A DNA stretch of 64,000 nucleotides from Actinomyces oris (GTDB lineage Bacteria; Actinomycetota; Actinomycetes; Actinomycetales; Actinomycetaceae). Below are positions 34,015 to 41,434 of the stretch, one piece after another; positions within the stretch are counted from its first letter, which is position 1, and each line of letters starts with the position of its first letter. The notes beneath the pieces are model-generated. The model made no database searches. It saw only the letters and a list, made by a program, of their open reading frames with translations, and was not told the origin of the DNA. The stretch covers positions 62,001 through 126,000 of the forward strand of contig NZ_VICC01000006.1 in the NCBI RefSeq assembly GCF_006546825.1. Reading direction: 5' to 3'. The position numbers and the translations under genes are program-made.

Positions 34015-34433
34015 TGGCCCTGCATGCCGGTGGTCGCCCTGGTTCATCGCGGCGGGTGCGGCTGGTGCCGGTGCGGCAAAGCGGCATGGATCACCGGGCG
34101 GTGGCGCGGATCGTGCTGGCAATGGCGCGGCAGATGGCGACAGATGAGGCTGTGGAGCCAGAGGTTGATGGGGCGGTGTCCTCAGGTGCGGGGGTCTGCG
34201 TGAGGCGTGAGCGTGTCTCCTCGGTGGGGCGCTGTGCTGCGAATGAGTCCGTGTCGGCATCGCCTAGTGGTTGCTTGGCAGGACGGTGTACTCACCAGCG
34301 TCATGAGGGCGCTCACCACTTGGCTCATGGCACCTCTGCCGCCGGTTCCCACGCCGTGCCGGATCGCACCGGTGCGGCTGAGTCCGGTGAGACCGCGGCT
34401 GCTCCCTCCTCCACGTCGGGAGGCGCTCCGTGA
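34011..34433 (+). CDS. Hypothetical protein between MT-A70 block and coupling ATPase
   Basis: The 140-aa product starts MMALHAGGRPGSSRRVRLVP after GGAGG. The first 45 residues (including MDHRAVARIVLAMARQM) match the element II gene at 57440; the remaining Ala/Gly/Ser-rich part is variable. Its stop overlaps the start of the coupling ATPase (TGATG), indicating coupled translation. No domain recognised. Confidence 0.6.
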   Translation: MMALHAGGRPGSSRRVRLVPVRQSGMDHRAVARIVLAMARQMATDEAVEPEVDGAVSSGAGVCVRRERVSSVGRCAANESVSASPSGCLAGRCTHQRHEGAHHLAHGTSAAGSHAVPDRTGAAESGETAAAPSSTSGGAP

Positions 34434-36748
34434 TGGCCCGTCCCACTCACCCCCTGGTGTGGCACCAACTCCGCTTTGCCTTGCCGCTCGCGCAGGACGC
34501 GGCGGTCGGTCTGGTGGAGCGCATCCTGGCAGATAGCTCGCTGGGGCGGGTGGTGCTGGAGCTGCGGGCCTCGGGTGGTCAGGCGGTCTGGGCGGTGGGG
34601 TCGAGCGGGGGTGAGCGGTTGGTCTCGGTGGTGCGGGAGCTGGTGCCGGGGTGCCGGGTGTCGCGTGGCTTCTCGCGGCGGGCGGTGAGCCAGGCGGTGG
34701 TGGTGTCAGCCCGCCCGGTCGGGGCGGGACTGGCGACGGAGCGCCTAAGCGCGGTGGTACGGGCTGTCCTGGCGGCACTGGCGGTGACGGCTGAGGGGGA
34801 GGAGCTGGTGGTTCAGCTGCAGCTGGGGCGGCGCTTCTCGCCGCAGGTGCTGGGGCGGGTGGAGCCGCAGGGCTGGCTGGAGCTGCTCGGCCTTGTTCCG
34901 ATTCCATCTCTTAGTGGTGAGCGGGGTAGGCGGCTAAAGGCACAGGTGGGGCGGCATCGGGCGGCGGTGTGCCTCCGCCTGGGGGTGCGGGCGGCCTCGC
35001 CGCTGCGCCAGCGGACGCTGCTGCAGGGGCTGCTGGGGGCGCTGCGCCTGCTGGAAGGCCCAGGGGTGCGGCTGCGCGCCCGCACGGAGCACCCCGCCAA
35101 GCTTAACGGGGTGCGGCGGCCGTGGCGGTCTGGATTGGAGCTTGGTGCAGGAGAGATTGTGGCGATGGCGGGCTGGCCTATTGGTGAGCTGCCGCTACCG
35201 CTGCTGGGTAGTGGGCACCCGCGCCTGGTGGCCCCGCCGCCGGAGGTGGCGTCTGGCTCGTCTCAGCGCGTCGTCGGGGCCAGCGCGGTGCCGGGCGAGG
35301 CCGGGCTGGTGCGCTTGCCGATTACCGATGCGGTGTACCACACGCATCTGCTGGGGCCGACTGGTGTGGGTAAGTCGACGGTGCTGCTCGCGTTGGCGCT
35401 GGCTGATGCTGCTGAGGGCCGGGGCCTGCTCCTGCTCGACCCCAAAGGCGACTTGGCGACGGACTTCGTCGCGCGCCTGCCCCAGGAACGGGCGGGTGAC
35501 GTGGTGGTGCTGGATCCGACCAATCCCTGCCCGGTGGGGTTTAACCCGCTGGCGGGGCCGCCGGAGCTGGCGGTGGTGACGGCCGAGGCGGTGCTGGGGG
35601 TGCTGGCCGAGCTGTTTCGCGACAGCTGGGGCATCCGCACTGCCGATGTGCTCTCCGCCGCGTTGTTGACGTTGGCGCGCATCCCGCAGGCGACGCTGGT
35701 GTGGCTGGTGCCGCTGCTGACCAATCCGGCCTTCCGACATCGGGTACTGGCACTGGCTCCACCCGATCCTTTGGGGACGGATGTCTTCTGGCAAGGCTAC
35801 GAGGCCAAGCCGGTGCGGACCCAGGCGGTGGAGGTCGCCCCGGTGCTCAACAAGCTGCGCCAGCTGATGCTGCGCCCAGGCTTGCGGGCGATGCTGGGCC
35901 AGGCCCAGCCCCGCTTCGGGCTGACGGATCTGCTGGAGCGCCGACGCATCGTGGTGGTCAACCTCAACCAGGGCCTGCTCGGGCCCGGAGCGGCCCGCTT
36001 GCTGGGGACCCTGCTGATCTCGCAGCTGTGGCAGCACCTGCTGGCGCGCCAAGCAGAGCCGCCTGAGCGGCGGCAGATCATCAGCGTGTATATCGATGAG
36101 GTCCAGGCCTTCCTGGCGGGGCTGCCCGGTAGCCTGGCCGACGCCCTGGCCCAGGCCCGGTCACTGGGCGCAGCCTTCCACCTAGCGCACCAGTACCGCG
36201 GCCAGCTGAGCACCGAGATGATCCAGGCGGTGGAGACCAACACGCGCTCCAAGGTGTACTTCGCCTTGTCGGCTACCGATGCGGCTGCGGCGGCTCGGTT
36301 GGCTCCGGAGCTGGAGGCGGCTGACTTCCAGCTGCTTGCCCAGTACCAGGCCTACGCCACCGTCATGCACCACGGGCACCGCTCGGGCTGGTTCTCCCTG
36401 GCCACTCGGCCTGCCCCGCCAGCGGTGCGCGACCCAGCCCTGCTCTACGCCGCCAGCCACGCCCGCTACGGCATCCCAGCCGAGCAGACCGAAGCCGAGC
36501 TCATCGCCCTCACCAGCGGCAGCGCACCCAGCGCCGCCGAAGCGAACGAGCAACGCAACCCGACGACGGCGCTACCGGACACGACCACTGTCGCCACTGA
36601 TGTCACTAGTAACGGGCCTGGTGACGAGGCGGCCGGTGAGCTGAAACCCGCCACCCCGGATGAGTCTGGCCCAGACGGCACCAGCAACAGAACTGAGTCT
36701 CAGCCTGGTCGGTCCCGTCCCGCGATTGGCCGCAGGAGGCGACCATGA
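34433..36748 (+). CDS. VirD4/TraD-type coupling ATPase
   Basis: This 771-aa protein has an N-terminal 260-residue region of unknown fold, rich in Arg/Leu/Val, and a conserved ATPase: Walker A GPTGVGKST, LLLLDPKGDLATDFVARL, GFNPLAG, Walker B ISVYIDEVQAFLAG and SLADALAQARSLGAAFHLA, a TraM-recognition-like segment of conjugation coupling proteins. The C-terminal 100 residues are low complexity. Such proteins deliver relaxase-bound DNA to a secretion channel. No membrane segment is apparent. It overlaps the next small gene (ATGA). The element II homologue is a mosaic of near-identical and diverged blocks. Confidence 0.85.
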   Translation: MARPTHPLVWHQLRFALPLAQDAAVGLVERILADSSLGRVVLELRASGGQAVWAVGSSGGERLVSVVRELVPGCRVSRGFSRRAVSQAVVVSARPVGAGLATERLSAVVRAVLAALAVTAEGEELVVQLQLGRRFSPQVLGRVEPQGWLELLGLVPIPSLSGERGRRLKAQVGRHRAAVCLRLGVRAASPLRQRTLLQGLLGALRLLEGPGVRLRARTEHPAKLNGVRRPWRSGLELGAGEIVAMAGWPIGELPLPLLGSGHPRLVAPPPEVASGSSQRVVGASAVPGEAGLVRLPITDAVYHTHLLGPTGVGKSTVLLALALADAAEGRGLLLLDPKGDLATDFVARLPQERAGDVVVLDPTNPCPVGFNPLAGPPELAVVTAEAVLGVLAELFRDSWGIRTADVLSAALLTLARIPQATLVWLVPLLTNPAFRHRVLALAPPDPLGTDVFWQGYEAKPVRTQAVEVAPVLNKLRQLMLRPGLRAMLGQAQPRFGLTDLLERRRIVVVNLNQGLLGPGAARLLGTLLISQLWQHLLARQAEPPERRQIISVYIDEVQAFLAGLPGSLADALAQARSLGAAFHLAHQYRGQLSTEMIQAVETNTRSKVYFALSATDAAAAARLAPELEAADFQLLAQYQAYATVMHHGHRSGWFSLATRPAPPAVRDPALLYAASHARYGIPAEQTEAELIALTSGSAPSAAEANEQRNPTTALPDTTTVATDVTSNGPGDEAAGELKPATPDESGPDGTSNRTESQPGRSRPAIGRRRRP

Positions 36749-36999
36749 CACCACTGGTACGCAACCACAAGACTTTGAGCTGCCGCTGTTACAGGCGACG
36801 TACATACCGTGATGGCAGCGATGTTGGCCTGCGAACCACTGGGCGGGGGCGTCGTCTCGGTGGACGCATCGGTCGACGCACCGCTGCACCGAAGCAGTTC
36901 CCTAAGCGGCGGAAGCTCGGCCTTTTGTGGTCGTTTGTGGCGGTGACTGACCCCACCTGGTGTGGTCACGTCTGGCCCGGCGGAGGCGGCCAGCGATGA
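36745..36999 (+). CDS. Small basic protein coupled to ATPase and relaxase-like gene
   Basis: This 84-aa ORF overlaps the ATPase stop (ATGA) and the next gene's start (ATGA). It shares with the element II ORF at 60231 the pattern TTGRGRRLGGRIGRRTAA (there TTGLPRRVGGRIARRIAA). Conserved position, coupling and motif argue that it is a real gene despite its unremarkable composition. A nucleic-acid-binding role is suggested by the basic GGRI-RR segment (inference). Confidence 0.55.
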   Translation: MTPLVRNHKTLSCRCYRRRTYRDGSDVGLRTTGRGRRLGGRIGRRTAAPKQFPKRRKLGLLWSFVAVTDPTWCGHVWPGGGGQR

Positions 37000-37850
37000 A
37001 CCGGTCACCCACCATTGCAGCGGCCCGGTTCTCATCGCTGGTGCCCCCGCCGATCCATCCGATGCAGGCGCGCCTGCTCGCCCTGGTGGCCGCCCACCGC
37101 TTCGCCACCACCACGCAGCTGTCTCGGCTGACCGCCCTGGAGTACGCCTCACCGGCCTCGGCCCTGCGCCAGACGCAGCGCCACCTGGCCAGCCTGGCCC
37201 AGCAGCGCCTCCTGACGAACCTGGAGCGACGGGTCGGTGGCTGGCAGGGCGGCTCAGCCGTGACCATCTGGGCCGCCACCACTCGGGGCCAGCGGCTTGT
37301 GGCGGCAGACGAGGGTGAGGGGGAGGTGCCGCGGCGGCAGCGACCCCGCGAGGTGTCGACCACCTTCCTGGACCACCTCCTCGCGATAACCGAAGTGCGC
37401 ACCAGCATCGAGGAGGCCGTCCGCCAGGAAGCGGATACCGAGGCGGCGGTGGCCTTGGAGCCGGAGTGCTGGCGCACTGCGCTCAGCCCCAGCGGCCAGG
37501 TGCAGGTGCTGCGCCCCGACCTGGCCGTGACCATCACCAGCCCGGCCTATGAGGACTGCTACCTCATCGAGGTCGACCGGGCTACCGAGAACCCCGGCCG
37601 TGTCATCGCCACCTGCTGGCGTTACCAGGAACACCAAGCCCAGGCCAGCGACGGCGGCGTCTTCCCCCTGGTGGTCTGGCTGGTCCCCACCGACCGCAGA
37701 CGCCACCGCCTGGAGCAAGCCATCGCCCACAGCACCGGCCTGCTACGCGACCTCTTCCGCGTCATCCGCCTCGACCAGCTGCCCACCCTGATCCACGGCG
37801 GCCCCGCCGCCATCCCCACCCCACAGGCCAGCGACCAGGTGGGCCAGTAA
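36996..37850 (+). CDS. Replication-relaxation family protein (candidate relaxase/initiator)
   Basis: This 284-aa protein has an N-terminal winged-helix-like region (MQARLLALVAAHRFATTTQL, then LTALEYASPASALRQTQRHL) and a C-terminal alpha/beta part with ALEPECWRTALSPSG, LRPDLAVTI, CYLIEVDRATENPGRVIATC and WRYQEHQA. The pattern (L-x-PD and ExDxxTE-like acid) matches replication-relaxation proteins (PF13814) of actinobacterial plasmids and conjugative elements, thought to act in DNA processing at the origin. It is the last gene of the transfer operon. Confidence 0.75.
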   Translation: MNRSPTIAAARFSSLVPPPIHPMQARLLALVAAHRFATTTQLSRLTALEYASPASALRQTQRHLASLAQQRLLTNLERRVGGWQGGSAVTIWAATTRGQRLVAADEGEGEVPRRQRPREVSTTFLDHLLAITEVRTSIEEAVRQEADTEAAVALEPECWRTALSPSGQVQVLRPDLAVTITSPAYEDCYLIEVDRATENPGRVIATCWRYQEHQAQASDGGVFPLVVWLVPTDRRRHRLEQAIAHSTGLLRDLFRVIRLDQLPTLIHGGPAAIPTPQASDQVGQ

Positions 37851-37979
37851 ACCAGAGAACGTACCTTTCTGAGCGGCACCACAAAACACCAGCATCCCAG
37901 TTAGTGAGGGGAAACATGGAGAGGAGTGAGGCGAGTATTGCGCACAGCAGACAACCACCAAGTCGAAGCCCAAGTGGAA

Positions 37980-38107
37980 GGTCTCGGATTGCCGCCAGCG
38001 GTCAAGCGAAAACCGGACTGGACTTTTCCGTCCATCTGAGCGTCAATAGAAAGAGGAGAAACACAAAACAGTGAAATAGCAATATATATGACGAGAGGAG
38101 GACACCG
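37980..38107 (+). promoter_or_regulatory. Conserved leader before recombinase operon with mini-ORF
   Basis: About 100 bp before the gene at 38108 is nearly identical to 61950-62050 in element II, although the DNA further upstream differs. It contains ACTGGACTTTTCCG, AAAGAGGAGAAAC and an 8-codon mini-ORF (MTRGGHR, 38088-38111) whose stop overlaps the next start in an ATGA. The GAGGAGG site lies inside the mini-ORF. Confidence 0.6.
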
Positions 38108-38644
38108 ATGACAACACAAACCAGAACGAACGCACGAGATGAGCGCCCGGCGGTGCTGGAGGAGGTGCCGGCCATCGCGCTGGACAGCCTGGCAGGCACT
38201 GGGCCGATCGCCATCTTCTACGGCGCGGCCCGCTACCCCTTCGAGCTGGCCCGGCAACGGGAGCTGATCACCGCCTACGCCGACGCGATGGGCCTCAACC
38301 TGGTCACCGAGTTCCACGACCGACAGACGCGCCAGGACGGTCTGAGCATGCTGCTCGATGCCTGCCAGCGCGGTGGTGTGGAGTACGTCATCACGGCGAG
38401 TTGGCCCACCCCCAACCTCACCACCGCTGAAGCAGACGCGGTAGCCGAGCAGCTCGCCCAAGCCGGCACCCACCTGGTCTGCCTCAACACCTGGCACCCG
38501 GGCGACGGCACCCCACCAGCCTGGTGGAACGACGAAGAAGGCGCACAGATCCGACAGCTCGACGCACTCAGAGAGCACGAGCGCAGACAGCGTGAGCAGA
38601 CCAGTGAACCGACCGAATCCAGCAAGGAGGTGCACCATGCCTGA
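38108..38644 (+). CDS. Resolvase-fold protein lacking catalytic serine, partner of large recombinase
   Basis: The 178-aa product aligns along its middle with the catalytic domain of serine recombinases: FYGAARYPFELARQRELITA in place of YIRVSTREQ...AQREA, then NLVTEFHDRQTRQDGLSMLL, and GVEYVITASWPTPNLTTAEA where DYVIVHKLDRLARNRAD stands in the true enzyme, ending AGTHLVCLN. The Ser of the VSTxEQ motif and the conserved Arg pair are missing, so it should be inactive. Its stop overlaps the recombinase start (8 bp). It may regulate the recombinase, for example as a directionality factor (inference). Confidence 0.7.
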   Translation: MTTQTRTNARDERPAVLEEVPAIALDSLAGTGPIAIFYGAARYPFELARQRELITAYADAMGLNLVTEFHDRQTRQDGLSMLLDACQRGGVEYVITASWPTPNLTTAEADAVAEQLAQAGTHLVCLNTWHPGDGTPPAWWNDEEGAQIRQLDALREHERRQREQTSEPTESSKEVHHA

Positions 38645-40571
38645 CGCACTCGCCCCCGATCCCTTCACCGCCATGGCGGCACAACTGACTCCCAAGCGCG
38701 CTGTCTCATACATCCGCGTCTCTACTCGGGAGCAGGCCCAGCGCGGCGGCAGTGAGGAAGGCTTCTCCTTGCCGGCTCAGCGGGAGGCGAATAAGCGCAA
38801 GGCCCAGTCGATGGGCGCGCTGGTGGTTAAGGAGTTTGCCGACCGCGGTGAGTCGGCTCGTAGTGCGAACCGCCCTGAGCTGCAGAAGATGCTGGCTTAC
38901 CTTAAGGAAGACGGTGGGATCGACTACGTCATCGTCCACAAATTAGATCGCCTGGCCCGTAACCGGGCGGACGATGTGGAGATTAACCGGGCGTTCGAGG
39001 AGGCGGGTGTACGGCTGGTGTCGACCAGCGAGAACATCGACCAGACGCCAGGCGGCATGCTCTTGCATGGCATCATGAGCTCCATCGCTGAGTTCTACTC
39101 CCGCAACCTGGCTAATGAGGTCATCAAGGGAATGGGCGAGAAAGCCAGGAATGGCGGGACGCTGGGTAAGGCACCGCTGGGGTATGTGAACGTACGGGGG
39201 CGGGATGAGCATGGGCGGGAGGTCCGGACGGTCGAGCTCGACCAGCAGCGTGCTCCCCTGCTTCGTCTCGCCTTCTCCGAGTACGCCACCGGCAACTGGA
39301 CAGTCAGTCAGCTGGCCAAGCACTTGGCAGGGCTGGGGCTGGATGTGCCAGCGACGCCGAGCAAGCCGGCCCGTCCCATCACCAAGGGGCGGCTGCATAC
39401 GTTGCTGCGGCACCCGTACTACAAGGGTGTGGTGCAGTTCCAGGGTGTGGAGTATGCGGGTAAGCACGAGCCGCTGGTGGATGAGGAGACGTGGCAGGCG
39501 GTGCAGGCTGTGTTGGGCTCCCATCGCAGTGGCGAGCGGGAGCGGATGCATAACCATTTCCTGAAGAGCACGGTGGTGTGTGGGCAGTGTGGTAGTCGGC
39601 TGCTGGTGCAGAACACGAAGAATGGTAAGGGGGTGCTGTATCCCTACTTTATTTGCGCGAGGCGGCAGCGGCTGCATGACTGTTCCTTTAAGGCGGTGCT
39701 CATCGAGGTGGTGGAGGCGCAGATGCAGGAGGTGTATCGCCAGTTGTTTGTGAGTGAAGCGGATCGGCGGGAGATTGAGCGGTATCTGCTGGCGGAGCTG
39801 GCGCGGATTGAGGGGGAGAAGGATCGAAGCGTTCGGTCGCTGACGGTGCGGCGGACGAACCTGGAGGATGAGCGGCGTCGGCTGTTGCAGGCGCACTATG
39901 CGGGGGCGGTGCCGCTGGAGCTGCTCAAGGAGGAGCAGGATCGGTTGGGGCGAGAGCTTGCGGGGATTCAGCGTCAGCTTGATGCCTACCAGGCAGATGC
40001 AAAGCTGGTGCGGGCGCATGTTGAGCAGGCGCTGGATCTACTGGAGGACTGCTACCGGCTGTATATGGCGGCACCGGATCACTTGAGGAAGCAGCTGAAC
40101 CAGGTGTTCTTCGAGCGGGTGCTGGTCAATCCAGCGGTAGATGAGGACGGCCGGGTCATCTTGCCTGGCGACGGTGGTGATGACGGGGCTGGCGGAGAGT
40201 TGCTGGATGCGGACGATGGTGTGAGTGGTGCTGGTGGAGAGGGTGATGAGCAGGAGCCTGGTGAGTGTGAGCCGGACGACGCTGGTGATGAGCCAACGCG
40301 TCGAGCCGATGAGGCGCCCTACTCTGTCCGTGTGGCGGACACCGGTAGCGATGTCTGCCTGGAAGCACGACTCAACCGGCCGTTCGACCAGCTGGCCAGC
40401 GCACGACTCCGGGCTGTGGCACGGATTGCTGCCCTACGAAAATCGCCCACCTCGATGGGAGGTGGGCGACGGTCCTCGGCCGAGACGGCTACAGGGGCTG
40501 CTTCTCAGGGTGAGGGTTTGTATAGCGATGCTGTGGTGCCTCCGGCGGGACTCGAACCCGCACGCCCGTAG
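38637..40571 (+). CDS. Large serine recombinase of element I
   Basis: This 644-aa site-specific integrase has the catalytic domain (YIRVSTREQ with Ser29; KLDRLARNRADD), a recombinase domain (GYVNVRGRDEHGREVRTVEL, TLLRHPYYKGVVQF), a zinc ribbon (CGQCGSRLL ... ICARRQRLHDC) and a coiled coil. AAGGAGG precedes the ATG. Its tail is low complexity: the last 20 residues are GEGLYSDAVV from the att repeat and then PPAGLEPARP, read antisense through the tRNA-Leu gene. The final 10 residues are therefore chromosomal and probably not native; the circular form would continue into the HTH protein (see finding). Confidence 0.9.
   Translation: MPDALAPDPFTAMAAQLTPKRAVSYIRVSTREQAQRGGSEEGFSLPAQREANKRKAQSMGALVVKEFADRGESARSANRPELQKMLAYLKEDGGIDYVIVHKLDRLARNRADDVEINRAFEEAGVRLVSTSENIDQTPGGMLLHGIMSSIAEFYSRNLANEVIKGMGEKARNGGTLGKAPLGYVNVRGRDEHGREVRTVELDQQRAPLLRLAFSEYATGNWTVSQLAKHLAGLGLDVPATPSKPARPITKGRLHTLLRHPYYKGVVQFQGVEYAGKHEPLVDEETWQAVQAVLGSHRSGERERMHNHFLKSTVVCGQCGSRLLVQNTKNGKGVLYPYFICARRQRLHDCSFKAVLIEVVEAQMQEVYRQLFVSEADRREIERYLLAELARIEGEKDRSVRSLTVRRTNLEDERRRLLQAHYAGAVPLELLKEEQDRLGRELAGIQRQLDAYQADAKLVRAHVEQALDLLEDCYRLYMAAPDHLRKQLNQVFFERVLVNPAVDEDGRVILPGDGGDDGAGGELLDADDGVSGAGGEGDEQEPGECEPDDAGDEPTRRADEAPYSVRVADTGSDVCLEARLNRPFDQLASARLRAVARIAALRKSPTSMGGGRRSSAETATGAASQGEGLYSDAVVPPAGLEPARP
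40444..40468 (-). terminator. Rho-independent-type terminator for tRNA-Leu, inside recombinase gene
   Basis: A 10-bp stem (CGCCCACCTC/GAGGTGGGCG) with a 5-nt loop, followed on the minus strand by ATTTTCG. It lies about 65 bp past the tRNA 3' end in the direction of tRNA transcription and overlaps the 3' part of the recombinase coding sequence, so it is element DNA. Confidence 0.6.
40509..40539 (+). repeat. attR candidate: right copy of 31-bp direct repeat
   Basis: Exact copy of 4641-4671. Its last 6 bp are the 3'-terminal GCACCA of the tRNA-Leu, which is therefore kept intact after integration. Confidence 0.75.
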
Positions 40572-40618
40572 GCAGCGACTTTTAAGGTCGCGGTGTCTAC
40601 CGATTCCACCACGGAGGC
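40534..40618 (-). tRNA. tRNA-Leu (anticodon TAA)
   Basis: The acceptor stem GCCTCCG pairs with CGGAGGC, the anticodon loop reads CTTAAAA with anticodon TAA, and there is a GGTTCGAGTCC T-arm with a variable arm as in class II tRNAs. The CCA is encoded. Its 3' end meets the attR of element I, and element II begins a few dozen bases from its 5' end. Confidence 0.92.
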
Positions 40619-40687
40619 AGGACGCGCCTCAATATTTGAGTAAAAGAGGCGTCAGTACAACTCCGCACCATCGACTCTAACAACCTG

Positions 40688-41263
40688 ATGGTGCTGCTGG
40701 ACTTCCGAAGGAAGTTGGCCGCCGGTGAGGGCGGCCAGGTGTGCACCGGCCCCAATGTAGCGCATCCGCCGGCTACTGACGGGTCGGATGGCACGGTGGG
40801 CGATGCCGACGAGTCTGGAGCCTCTCCCGAGCTAGATGCGGCAGAGTCAGAAGGTGAGCCCCTGCAACGACGATGCACCGCACCGGCCACTAGCGTGGGG
40901 GAGCGGCCGAACGGTGAGAGTGATGCGCCCGACACAGCGTCACGGTCGCCGCGCAAGGTTGGCCGCATCAAGCAGACGAAGTTCCGGCCGCTCACGCCCG
41001 AGCAGCGCCAGCAGGTGGTCGACCTGTACCGCGCCGGCGTCCCCGTCAAGGAGATCGTCCGGCAGACGGGTGTCAACCGCTCAACGGTCTACCGGCTGCG
41101 TGGGCAGGCAGGACTGGAACGCAACCACCACTTCACCGACGACGACCGTGCCCAGGCGATCCACCTTCGCCAGCAAGGCCTGACCATCGCTGAGATTGCC
41201 AAGCGGCTGGGCTTCAGCAGCATGACCATCGGGCGTCACCTGGCGGCTGCTCGCGAGGACTGA
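40688..41263 (+). CDS. Tandem helix-turn-helix protein at left end of element II
   Basis: The two HTH units are TPEQRQQVVDLYRAGVPVKE with VNRSTVYRLRGQ, and DDRAQAIHLRQQGLTIAEIA with SSMTIGRHLAA. The N-terminal DFRRKLAAGE region aligns with the element I protein (AFRKRLIAGE), and homology continues upstream of the first ATG (LRTIDSNN against SKLDTNN) in an open frame back to about 40640. The ATG at 40688 has no ribosome binding site. The absence of a natural start fits the idea that this is the detached C-terminus of a recombinase. Confidence 0.65.
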   Translation: MVLLDFRRKLAAGEGGQVCTGPNVAHPPATDGSDGTVGDADESGASPELDAAESEGEPLQRRCTAPATSVGERPNGESDAPDTASRSPRKVGRIKQTKFRPLTPEQRQQVVDLYRAGVPVKEIVRQTGVNRSTVYRLRGQAGLERNHHFTDDDRAQAIHLRQQGLTIAEIAKRLGFSSMTIGRHLAAARED

Positions 41264-41434
41264 CGAGAGCGGCGGTGAGCGTGGTGCCGCCATCGTCGAA
41301 GAGCGCCCAGAGCCAGCTGGGGCGCCGAATAGTCTTTGCCACCGAGTGGATCAAGTTCGCTATGCGGCGACTGGCACCCCATCCCTAGAGAAGGCCGACA
41401 ACAGCGCCATTACATAAAGAAGGGGCTTCGATGG

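Larger units (their letters stand above)
4641..40539. mobile_element. Element I: integrated mobilizable element beside tRNA-Leu, about 35.9 kb
   Basis: It is bounded by the 31-bp direct repeats at 4641 and 40509. It contains a large serine recombinase at the right end, a coupling-type ATPase, a replication-relaxation family protein, an MT-A70 methyltransferase and a defence-like cargo of strongly varying base composition. No T4SS pore ATPase (VirB4) was seen, so mobilization by another element is more likely than self-transfer. A closely related right-hand module is repeated in element II (53.3-64 kb). Confidence 0.75.

Noticed and set aside
34433-36748. A complete conjugation apparatus
   Set aside because: Only a coupling-type ATPase and a relaxation-type protein are present; no VirB4, VirB6 or lytic transglycosylase-like gene was found in either element.
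36700-37152. Minus-strand ORF overlapping the relaxase-like start
   Set aside because: Shadow; the plus-strand small gene and relaxase-like gene show ATGA coupling and conserved motifs.
40534-40571. PPAGLEPARP as a conserved recombinase ending
   Set aside because: It is the antisense reading of the tRNA-Leu acceptor and T-arm, a well-known artefact near tRNA genes.
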